A DNA stretch of 14,741 nt from Acidilobaceae archaeon (GTDB taxonomy: Archaea; Thermoproteota; Thermoprotei_A; Sulfolobales; Acidilobaceae), in assembly GCA_027013765.1 (NCBI GenBank), contig JALWGG010000004.1, positions 4,190 through 18,930 of the forward strand. The letters are read 5' to 3'. Made by a program: the position numbers and the translations under genes. Shown here piece after piece: positions 1-6,096 of the stretch. The first letter of the stretch is position 1. Each line of letters begins with the position of its first letter. The notes beneath the pieces are model-generated. The model ran no database searches. It was given only the letters and a program-made list of their open reading frames with translations, and was not told where the DNA came from.

Positions 1-361
1 CGCTGATCCATGCACCACGCCTAGGCTTCCTGCCGCTCTTCCTCTCTATCAGCCTGATCACGTCATCCTCTATCTTGTAGCTATCGGGCCTGCCGCGCAG
101 CCTCACATCGCCTATAATGGCTTCCCTCGCCTCTTCAACCCTCATACCCCTAATCCTATCCATGACTCCATTGACTAGGTGGAAGAGTCTTCCAAGGAGT
201 AGCCTGAGCCTTGTTGTGAGGCCCGGCTCGGCCTTTAGATATTTCTTAAAGAAGTATTGGCGGGGGCAGTATGCGTATTCGTGGATCTCGCTGGGGTATA
301 TTGTTATCCTTATTCCGCCAGTAGTATCTTTATAGTCACTCGTTTCCCATCCACCTCCCAT
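1..361 (-). CDS. Cas4-like PD-(D/E)XK nuclease, N-terminal part (cut by window edge)
   Basis: An open minus-strand frame of 120 codons runs off the left edge without a stop. It shows the N-terminal half of the Cas4/RecB-like nuclease fold: a cysteine motif YCPRQ (C32), a GRLFH histidine motif (H61), the metal aspartate in GRPD (D93), and the E-x-K signature in IERKSGR (E106, K108). In Cas4 proteins C32-type cysteines pair with three C-terminal cysteines to hold an Fe-S cluster; that end lies outside the window, so the cluster cannot be confirmed. Known family members degrade DNA ends or trim CRISPR prespacers. The chosen ATG at 361 overlaps the end of ileS by 52 nt and has only a poor ribosome site. 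No other ATG, GTG or TTG occurs before the conserved core, which starts near residue 18, so the true start is uncertain. No CRISPR repeats or other cas genes are visible. The nuclease fold is fairly sure; the exact subfamily is not. Confidence 0.8.
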   Translation of the reverse strand, partial: MGGGWETSDYKDTTGGIRITIYPSEIHEYAYCPRQYFFKKYLKAEPGLTTRLRLLLGRLFHLVNGVMDRIRGMRVEEAREAIIGDVRLRGRPDSYKIEDDVIRLIERKSGRKPRRGAWIS

Positions 362-3300
362 TCCCTGCTGAACGCGTTGCCTGGGCCCTCCTCGCCTATG
401 TGGAGTTGTTTGCTCCTGGTCTCGTTCTCCACGTAGGATTTCAACTCTCTGACCGCCTCTAGTATCTCGCTGTCGCCTGTTACCCAGGCTTCTATGAATG
501 CGTTTACTGGTAGGTTCATCTCCTTCCTCATGGCCTGGATCCTCCTCACAACCTCTCTTGCCAGTCCCTCCATTATCTCGCTCTTCTCAAGCCTCGTGTC
601 TACACCCACTATTCCGAGGCTAGTCTCCTTGACGCTGAGCCACTCTGGGTAGTAGGCCTTTATATTAACATGCCTCCTCTCTATGACAACGCTTACATCA
701 TCCACTTCAGCCTTATACGTGCCCTCGGAGATTATTGATTTGGCAACTTCCTCCTGCCTACTCGATATAACCTCTGCCACTTTGGGTGTTAGCTTCTTGA
801 AGCTCGGGCCTAGCTCGCGGTAGTTGGGCTCTACCCTGTATATCCTGGCTTCCTCGAAGAATTCTGGGCCAACGATTTCTATGGTCTTTGTGTTAGCCAT
901 CTCCTTTATCACGCGCTCCATCCTCATTATCCTCCTCCCAACCTCCTCCTCTACTGGGGCTATGATCACCCTCTTGACGGGCCTCCTAAGCTTGATCCCC
1001 GCGGCGTTTCTTGCAGCTGCTACTGCCTCTACTATTTGTGAGGCTATCTCCATGTCCCTCTCAAGCTCATCATCTATAAGGTCCTCCCTGGCCTCTGGTA
1101 GCTCCTCAAGGTGCACGCTTGCACGGGCATTATCCTCTGCTGGCTTAACGAACTTCTGGTAGAGGTACTCCGAGGTGTATGGCGTGAAGGGGGCCATTAG
1201 TACTAGGAGGGTCCTGAGTACATGGTAGAGTGTCGCGTATGCGGCGTTCTTGGTTGGTGCATCCTCCTCTATCCAGACCCTCCTCCTCACAAGCCTGATG
1301 TACCAATGGCTTACATCATCTATGATGAAGGATTTCAGCATTCTAGCAGCATCATGGGGGCGCAGGTCCTCCATCGCCTCATGGTACCGCGCTATTAGCC
1401 TGTTTAGCCGGGAGAGGATCCATCTATCCTCTACTTCAAGACTGCTCCACACAGCGTCTAGCCCCGTCCTTGTGGGGTCATACTTGTCTAGGCTCATGTA
1501 TGTTGATGCAAACGTGTAGGTGTTCCATATAATGTTGAATACCCTCTTCATCTCGTCGAGGCCCTTCCAGCTGAACCTGAGGTCCTCCCAGACGGTGGTC
1601 TGCATGACCCAGAATCTTATAACGTCCCTCGGCACCCGGCTTATGAGCTCGTTGAAGTCTACATAGTTACCCAGGCTCTTATGCATCTCCCTGCCCTGCT
1701 CGTCGAGCGCGAACCCGTGGACCAGCACACTCCTATAGGGGGCCTCGTCGAAGCCTATGACACCACTCCTTAGCAGGCTGAAGAACCATCCACGGATCTG
1801 GTCGTGGCCCTCTGTTATGAAGTCTACGGGCTTCATATCCTCCCACAGCTTCCTCCTCGGATACCCGAGGCTTGCGTAGAATGATACACCACTGTCGAAC
1901 CACACATCCAGCACGTCGGGAACCCTGTGCATCTCTCCACCGCACTTCGGGCACTTCAGCGTCACCCTGTCAATCCACGGCCTATGGAGCTCCTTCGGCT
2001 TCTCACCACCCATCTCTACAAGCTCGTCTACACTACCAATTACATGGGTGTAACCACACTTGCTGCACACCCATACGGGTAGCGGGATCCCCCAGAACCT
2101 CTGCCTACTTATCACCCAGTCCCTAACCTCCCTCAGCAGGTTGACAAACCTTGTCTTAGCCCAGTCAGGCTGCCACCTTATCTTGTCCGCCTCCTGGATC
2201 AGCTTAGACTTAAGCTGGGTGACTTTTATGAACCACTGCCTGGTCGCCCTTAGGACTAGGGGTGTCTTGCACCTCCAGCATACGGGGTACCTGTGTACAA
2301 CCCGTGACTCATAGAATAATGCACCCATCCTCTTGAGGTCCTCTATTATAGCCTTATTGGCCTCGGTCCTAAAGTAGAGGCCATGATACTTCCCGGACTC
2401 CCTAGTCATCCTGCCCTGATCGTCGACTAGGGACACTACAGGGGCTCCCACCTTAGCAGAGTTGACCTTAAAGTCTATGTCTCCATGCCCGGGGGCCGAG
2501 TGGACCAGCCCGGTACCCTCATGCGCTGTAACCGCTTCTGGTGCTAGGACTACCCTGTGATATGGTGCTAGGGTTTTTTGGGCGTCCACGAGGTCCTCAA
2601 GCGGGTGTATATACTCTATACCCTCAAGCTCCTCGCCCGAGAACTCCTCCAGGACCTCATAATTGCTTATCCCAGCCTCCTTCATCACTCGCTCGATCCG
2701 TGGGACAGCCATGATGAGGACCTCGTCACCCACCCTAACCCTTGCATACATTATGTTTGGGCTGGCCATGACGAAGGCGTTTGCAGGCAGCGTCCAGGGG
2801 GTTGTGGTCCATATTAGTAGGCTTTCCTTCTCCCTGCCCTTAACCGGGAATTTGACGTATATCGAGGGGTCCTCCAGCTCCCGGTACTCTGATACCTCAT
2901 AGTCTGCCAGCGTTGTCTCGCACCTGGGGCACCAATGGTGTACCTGGACTCCTCTATAGAGTAGCCCCTTCTCCCAGGCCCTCTTTATCAGCCACCATCC
3001 GGCCTCTATGTATTCGTCCTTGTATGTTATGTAGGGGTTGTCCCAGTCCATGAATACTCCTAGCTCCTTGAATTGGCTGGTCATTGCCTTGATGCTTGTG
3101 TCGACGAACCTCTTACACTCTCCTATGAATCTCTCAACACCTATAACATCTACAATATCCTTTTTAGATGATACGCCTAGCTCCCTCTCGATCTTTACCT
3201 CTATCGGCAGCCCGTGGGTGTCGAATCCCGGCTGATCCCATACATTGTACCCCTTCATCCTATAGTATCTGAGGATTGTATCCTTGATCACCTTATTCCA

Positions 3301-3495
3301 CGCTGTGCCTATGTGTATTACTGTGGATGAGGCGTAGGGCGGGCCGTCGAGGAAATAGAACTTTTTATCGCTCCTCATCGACTTTTCTTTTACAAGCTGG
3401 TAGATGTTATTGTCTTCCCAGAAGCCCTTAACCCACTCCTCAAGCTTGAACTGGTCATACTTCTCCTTATGAAGTTCATCACTAACACTAGGCAT
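310..3495 (-). CDS. ileS: isoleucyl-tRNA synthetase
   Basis: This 1061-residue class Ia synthetase charges tRNA-Ile with isoleucine in the cytoplasm. The length is normal for archaeal IleRS. Visible signatures are the nucleotide-binding motif HIGTAWNK at residues 61-68 (the archaeal HLGT-type form of HIGH), DTHGLPIE soon after, Cys pairs CPRC (C189, C192) and further CWRC, CSKC and CPKC pairs consistent with zinc knuckles, DWVISRQRFWG, WFDSGV, TEGHDQIRGWF, and the KMSKS-equivalent MHKSLGN at 604-610. The editing (CP1) domain lies between the first Cys pair and the DWVISRQ motif, and the anticodon-binding part follows MHKSLGN. The ATG at 3495 has a ribosome site GAGGTGG at 3500-3506 that overlaps the TGA of the upstream 79-residue gene, so the two are almost certainly co-transcribed. 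The KMSKS loop has H in place of the first S, and its first position is M. Confidence 0.98.
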   Translation of the reverse strand: MPSVSDELHKEKYDQFKLEEWVKGFWEDNNIYQLVKEKSMRSDKKFYFLDGPPYASSTVIHIGTAWNKVIKDTILRYYRMKGYNVWDQPGFDTHGLPIEVKIERELGVSSKKDIVDVIGVERFIGECKRFVDTSIKAMTSQFKELGVFMDWDNPYITYKDEYIEAGWWLIKRAWEKGLLYRGVQVHHWCPRCETTLADYEVSEYRELEDPSIYVKFPVKGREKESLLIWTTTPWTLPANAFVMASPNIMYARVRVGDEVLIMAVPRIERVMKEAGISNYEVLEEFSGEELEGIEYIHPLEDLVDAQKTLAPYHRVVLAPEAVTAHEGTGLVHSAPGHGDIDFKVNSAKVGAPVVSLVDDQGRMTRESGKYHGLYFRTEANKAIIEDLKRMGALFYESRVVHRYPVCWRCKTPLVLRATRQWFIKVTQLKSKLIQEADKIRWQPDWAKTRFVNLLREVRDWVISRQRFWGIPLPVWVCSKCGYTHVIGSVDELVEMGGEKPKELHRPWIDRVTLKCPKCGGEMHRVPDVLDVWFDSGVSFYASLGYPRRKLWEDMKPVDFITEGHDQIRGWFFSLLRSGVIGFDEAPYRSVLVHGFALDEQGREMHKSLGNYVDFNELISRVPRDVIRFWVMQTTVWEDLRFSWKGLDEMKRVFNIIWNTYTFASTYMSLDKYDPTRTGLDAVWSSLEVEDRWILSRLNRLIARYHEAMEDLRPHDAARMLKSFIIDDVSHWYIRLVRRRVWIEEDAPTKNAAYATLYHVLRTLLVLMAPFTPYTSEYLYQKFVKPAEDNARASVHLEELPEAREDLIDDELERDMEIASQIVEAVAAARNAAGIKLRRPVKRVIIAPVEEEVGRRIMRMERVIKEMANTKTIEIVGPEFFEEARIYRVEPNYRELGPSFKKLTPKVAEVISSRQEEVAKSIISEGTYKAEVDDVSVVIERRHVNIKAYYPEWLSVKETSLGIVGVDTRLEKSEIMEGLAREVVRRIQAMRKEMNLPVNAFIEAWVTGDSEILEAVRELKSYVENETRSKQLHIGEEGPGNAFSREWEVDGKRVTIKILLAE

Positions 3496-3504
3496 GGTAC
3501 CACC

Positions 3505-3744
3505 TCACACATTTATCCAGTCTACCCTGACATACATTGACCCAGCCATACTCTTGACAAGGTCTCTAAGCTCCTCCTCAAGCCCCTCGGTCTCGGTATA
3601 TACCTCGATGAACCTGAACTCCGGGTGTACACGTGACCTATGGTCTACTATCTCTACATTGTACCTCTCCTTAATAGCATTTATTATCTTAACATGCAGG
3701 TCATCGTCATACACTGTATAATATATCCTGTAGAGCTTCTTCAA
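3505..3744 (-). CDS. small alpha/beta protein of unknown function, upstream of ileS
   Basis: This 79-residue protein is not one I recognise. Hydrophobicity suggests a beta-alpha-beta-beta-alpha-beta order: strand 4-12, helix 15-27, strand 29-36, strand 42-50, helix 54-67, strand 70-78, which is the ferredoxin-like/ACT-like layout. There are no cysteines and no catalytic motif. Translation starts at a TTG (3744), supported by a strong ribosome site GGAGGGG at 3753-3759 eight bases upstream; no ATG lies near. It ends 9 bases before ileS, and its stop codon overlaps the ileS ribosome site, so it is the promoter-proximal gene of the ileS operon. A role linked to ileS or translation is inference from position only. 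Confidence 0.75.
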   Translation of the reverse strand: MKKLYRIYYTVYDDDLHVKIINAIKERYNVEIVDHRSRVHPEFRFIEVYTETEGLEEELRDLVKSMAGSMYVRVDWINV

Positions 3745-3800
3745 CTATTCAACCCCTCCAATAGCCCCCAGGGGAGTGTTGATTGCACTAGGGGATAAAA

Positions 3801-3808
3801 CTATTTAA
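3801..3808 (-). promoter_or_regulatory. TATA box for the leftward ileS operon
   Basis: On the minus strand this reads TTAAATAG, about 60 bases before the TTG start at 3744. An archaeal start site about 25 bases downstream would leave a leader of about 35 nt that includes the GGAGGGG ribosome site. No other good TATA box lies between it and the gene. Confidence 0.5.
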
Positions 3809-3820
3809 TCCCACTAGGTT

Positions 3821-3834
3821 ACAGGGCCTCCTGT
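3821..3834. repeat. short inverted repeat between the divergent promoters
   Basis: ACAGG (3821-3825) and CCTGT (3830-3834) form a perfect 5-bp inverted repeat with a 4-base spacer, just upstream of the leftward TATA box and about 35 bases upstream of the rightward one. The position would suit an operator for the divergently read AbrB-ACT regulator, but a repeat this short may be chance. Confidence 0.3.
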
Positions 3835-3856
3835 TATTTACAGTAGTGAATGTTGA

Positions 3857-3874
3857 TATATAATTATATAAATC
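3857..3874 (+). promoter_or_regulatory. promoter of the AbrB-ACT operon, with a 14-bp AT palindrome
   Basis: TATATAATTATATA at 3857-3870 is a perfect 14-bp palindrome that runs into the probable TATA box TTATATAAAT (3864-3873). A start site about 25 bases downstream falls near 3893, giving a leader of about 30 nt to the ATG at 3924. Because the palindrome overlaps the TATA box, a dimer bound there would block the promoter; autoregulation by the AbrB-type protein is a reasonable guess. Confidence 0.6.
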
Positions 3875-3905
3875 TGTATAATATTACATTGGATTGGAGT
3901 CCACT

Positions 3906-3914
3906 GGTGGAGGT
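3906..3914 (+). promoter_or_regulatory. ribosome binding site that decides the AbrB-ACT start
   Basis: GGTGGAGGT is a near-complete archaeal Shine-Dalgarno sequence, nine bases before the ATG at 3924. It lies inside the longer reading frame that would begin at TTG 3894, so it argues against that upstream start. Confidence 0.75.
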
Positions 3915-3923
3915 ATAGTGGGA

Positions 3924-4349
3924 ATGAGGCTCACGGCTATAGTTAAGGTTGACTCTAAGGGTAGGATCACGATCCCCCAGACCATGAGGGAGACTATAGG
4001 AGTTGAGCCTGGCATGCTCATGGCTGTGATAGCTGATACTGACAAGAGGGAGATCATAGTATCCCCGATATACGGTAAGGGCAATATAATATATGAGGTT
4101 GAAGTGGCATTGATTGACAGGCCGGGAGCCATAGCACAGGTAGCCGACGCGCTTGCCAGGAACAATATAGACGTTATAGCGCAGAGGTGCACAACGATCA
4201 TGAGGGGGCAGGAGGGCAGCTGTACAATAATCGTTGACATGTCGAAGTCCCCATTAACCGAGGAGGAGCTCAAGAACCTGCTAGTGAGGCTAGACGTGGT
4301 AACACAGGTTAGGGTTAAGAAGTTTGAAACACACACCGCCAGTATCTGA
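3924..4349 (+). CDS. AbrB-type DNA-binding regulator with C-terminal ACT domain
   Basis: This 141-residue protein begins with a SpoVT/AbrB swapped-hairpin DNA-binding domain (residues 1-48), with the family signature KVDSKGRITIP at 8-18 followed by RETIGVEPG. Residues 56-135 form an ACT-type domain: a first strand IIYEVEVALI, the turn DRPGAI at 65-70 typical of ligand-binding ACT domains, a helix QVADALARNNID, and later strands. ACT domains commonly bind amino acids or similar small effectors, so a ligand-responsive repressor or activator is likely; the ligand is not readable. The ATG at 3924 is chosen because of the strong ribosome site at 3906-3914 and because it puts the AbrB fold at the N-terminus. 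The next gene starts 11 bases after the stop, so it probably controls the operon it heads. Confidence 0.88.
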   Translation: MRLTAIVKVDSKGRITIPQTMRETIGVEPGMLMAVIADTDKREIIVSPIYGKGNIIYEVEVALIDRPGAIAQVADALARNNIDVIAQRCTTIMRGQEGSCTIIVDMSKSPLTEEELKNLLVRLDVVTQVRVKKFETHTASI

Positions 4350-4360
4350 GTGGTGCCAGC

Positions 4361-5050
4361 GTGAGGCTGAAGATAGCTGACGGAGTCTATATGCTACTCT
4401 ACCCGGGCCTAGTATCACCCCACGATGCAGTATCTCTACTAGTCGACGGAGGAAGCAAGCTGCTACTGATAGACTCGGGGTCTGGAATACCAGCGTCTAC
4501 AACAACCCTATTTAACGGTATAATCGAGGTCGGCAGAGACCCAGTAAAGCTTGAGTGGCTCTTCAACACCCATGCCCACATACACAATATAGGGGGTAAC
4601 CGGTTCCTGAGGGAGGTCCTCCACGTGAAGATAGCTGCACACACACCCGATTCAAGACTCATAGAGTCAGGCGACCCAGTGAAGACGGGAGCCAGGGATC
4701 TAGGATTAACGCTGAAGCCCGTCCCAGTATCGATGCATGTAGACGGTAATGGAGAGGTGAATGTTGGAGAGCTGAATGTGGAGCTCATACACACTCCGGG
4801 CCATACACCAGGTAGCATGAGCATAGCCTTCGAGAAGGGCGGCGTCAAGGTTCTCGCAGTGGGTGATGCGCTAGGCAGCCTATCCAGGGCCTGGGGGTCT
4901 AGCGAGGATGAGTGGTGGAGTAGTATTGGGAGGATCAAGGAGGAGAGGCCTGATGTACTCTGCACAAGTATTAAATGTTACATGGGTGAAGCGGCTAGGG
5001 AGTATATCAGGAGCGTGGAGAGGGAGGGGCCTATATGGGTAGGAGAGTGA
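4361..5050 (+). CDS. MBL-fold protein with altered metal-binding motif
   Basis: This 229-residue protein has the metallo-beta-lactamase fold: LLLIDSGSG (residues 34-42), the metal-motif region THAHIHNIGGN (70-80), HTPGHTPGS (144-152) with H148, and VGDALG (168-172) with D169. The usual H-x-H-x-D-H reads H71-A-H73-I-H75-N76, so the aspartate is His and the last histidine is Asn. The final histidine region (near 200-207, reading CTSIKCY) has no GHG motif either. The first zinc site is therefore kept while the second seems lost, so activity could be mono-metal, altered or absent. The overall pattern is nearest to glyoxalase-II-like hydrolases. The start is GTG at 4361, 11 bases after the regulator gene, with a weak GGTG ribosome site. 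The end overlaps the DUF72 gene by 16 nt, so co-transcription is very likely. The substrate is unknown. Confidence 0.85.
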   Translation: MRLKIADGVYMLLYPGLVSPHDAVSLLVDGGSKLLLIDSGSGIPASTTTLFNGIIEVGRDPVKLEWLFNTHAHIHNIGGNRFLREVLHVKIAAHTPDSRLIESGDPVKTGARDLGLTLKPVPVSMHVDGNGEVNVGELNVELIHTPGHTPGSMSIAFEKGGVKVLAVGDALGSLSRAWGSSEDEWWSSIGRIKEERPDVLCTSIKCYMGEAAREYIRSVEREGPIWVGE

Positions 5051-5769
5051 TTGTAGGCACATGCGGCTTCCAGAAGGCACGCAGGCTACACTATAGAGAC
5101 TTGGATGCAGTAGAGGTGCAACAAACCTTCTATGACCCCAGGGACGTTGATAGGCTATCATTATGGAGGAGTGAGGCCCCAGAAAGCTTCATATTCACAA
5201 TGAAGGCCTGGATGCTGGTAACCCACCGGTATAATAAGAGGCTATGGAGGAGGCTGAAAGAGGAGCCGCCGGGGGACTACAGCTCCTACGGGTTCTTCCA
5301 AGATACACAGGAGGTATGGTGGGCATGGGGTAAAACCCTCGAAGCGGCTCGCGCACTGAATGCTGAAGTCATAGTCCTCCAATCCCCTCCAAGCTTCAAG
5401 CCCTCAAAAGAAAACCTTGCCAAGCTTGAAGCATTCCTATCCAAGCTAGATACAAGGGCAGGTTTAGCCTGGGAGCCCCGTGGGGATTGGTGGAGGGAGC
5501 CAGAGGTCCTCAGGAGGATCTCAAACGAGTGGGGAATAGCCGTAGTCGGGGACCCTTTAAAGTCTAGGGAGCCTATGGGGGAGATAGTATACATAAGACT
5601 CCACGGCATGGGGGGAGAGGTGAATTACAAGTATAAGTACACCGATGAGGACCTAAGGCTACTAACGGCAAAGATGGAGGAGTATGATAGGAGAACATAC
5701 ATAATGTTTAACAACATACATGCCTACGAGGACGCTGTAAGGCTAAAAAGGCTCCTAGGCAAGGAATAA
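5035..5769 (+). CDS. DUF72 (YecE-like) family protein
   Basis: This 244-residue protein matches the DUF72/YecE family, a TIM-barrel-like fold of unproven biochemical role. Signs are the N-terminal IVGTCGF (6-12), AVEVQQTFY (25-33) in place of the usual VEINSSFY, FTMKAWMLVTH (54-64), LAWEPRG (144-150), YIRLHG (186-191) and MFNNIHAYEDA (224-234). Length is normal for the family. ATG 5035 is favoured by a strong ribosome site (GGGAGGGG at 5022-5029); an in-frame GTG at 5047 overlapping the upstream stop is an alternative. It is the last gene of the AbrB-ACT operon; a second in-frame TAA follows the stop at once. The family call is strong and the function unknown. Confidence 0.92.
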   Translation: MGRRVIVGTCGFQKARRLHYRDLDAVEVQQTFYDPRDVDRLSLWRSEAPESFIFTMKAWMLVTHRYNKRLWRRLKEEPPGDYSSYGFFQDTQEVWWAWGKTLEAARALNAEVIVLQSPPSFKPSKENLAKLEAFLSKLDTRAGLAWEPRGDWWREPEVLRRISNEWGIAVVGDPLKSREPMGEIVYIRLHGMGGEVNYKYKYTDEDLRLLTAKMEEYDRRTYIMFNNIHAYEDAVRLKRLLGKE

Positions 5770-5775
5770 ATAAAT

Positions 5776-5870
5776 GCCTGCACCCGTGACCCGCGGCATC
5801 CGCGGCGGGCTACACGATACTATAGGCCCGTTGGGGTAGCCCGCGGGGAGGGATGAGGGCCCATTGCAGG
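5776..5870 (+). ncRNA. candidate GC-rich structured RNA or structured leader
   Basis: This gap is clearly more GC-rich than the genes around it, and in hyperthermophiles with moderate GC this often marks structured RNA. Pairing seen by eye: an outer helix CCTGCA (5777-5782) with TGCAGG (5865-5870); a small hairpin of CCGCGG (5791-5796) with CCGCGG (5800-5805) around a 3-base loop; a perfect 9-bp helix GCGGGCTAC (5805-5813) with GTAGCCCGC (5836-5844); and a possible pseudoknot from its loop, GGCCC (5825-5829) with GGGCC (5857-5861). It has no tRNA T-arm and no clear C/D or ACA boxes. The 3' arm of the outer helix adjoins the ribosome site of the next gene (5869-5876), so it may be a regulatory leader rather than a free RNA. 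Strand is assumed from that gene. Confidence 0.4.
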
Positions 5871-5876
5871 GAGGTG
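5869..5876 (+). promoter_or_regulatory. ribosome binding site of the zinc-ribbon gene
   Basis: GGGAGGTG lies seven bases before ATG 5884 and fixes that start over the in-frame ATG at 5896. Its first two bases are the end of the outer helix of the predicted upstream structure, so folding could limit ribosome access. Confidence 0.65.
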
Positions 5877-5883
5877 CCGTGGC

Positions 5884-6090
5884 ATGAGGATAACCATGTC
5901 GTGGATCAGGTGTGATGTATGTGGGAGGAGGCTAGTCAACGGTTCATGCCTGCTGGGAGGGGCTAAACTAAGCCTCTGCCTCTACTGCCTACGGGCCCTT
6001 GAGAAAGCATGCGGCAAGGGTGCTAGGGGGCCCTCCAGGCCCAGGAAGCAGCTAGTAGTAGACGAAGGGCTCCTAAAGAAGTTTGGTTAG
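5884..6090 (+). CDS. small zinc-ribbon protein
   Basis: This 68-residue protein has two CxxC pairs, CDVC (C10, C13) and CLYC (C32, C35), with a further C22, which fits one zinc ribbon or treble-clef knuckle. A basic stretch (residues 43-56, rich in R, K, G and P) and the tail VVDEGLLKKFG follow. The layout, a Cys4 N-terminus then a basic linker, recalls the start of archaeal MBF1 coactivators, but the helix-turn-helix that defines MBF1 is absent, so I do not assign that name. A strong ribosome site supports the start. It ends 6 bases from the convergent PCNA gene. DNA, RNA or protein binding is all that can be suggested. Confidence 0.75.
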   Translation: MRITMSWIRCDVCGRRLVNGSCLLGGAKLSLCLYCLRALEKACGKGARGPSRPRKQLVVDEGLLKKFG

Positions 6091-6096
6091 AGGCGT

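Noticed and set aside
3894..3923. Upstream TTG start for the AbrB-ACT regulator
   Set aside because: A strong ribosome site (3906-3914) lies inside the extension and points to ATG 3924, where the AbrB fold begins. A leaderless TTG start near the predicted transcription start is not fully excluded.
3884..4336. Minus-strand open frame antisense to the AbrB-ACT gene
   Set aside because: It mirrors the real gene almost end to end and has Ser/Thr/Leu-rich composition typical of a shadow frame.
5776..5870. Possible tRNA or rRNA fragment in the GC-rich gap
   Set aside because: No T-arm consensus, acceptor-stem geometry or recognisable rRNA segment on either strand, so only a generic structured-RNA call is made.
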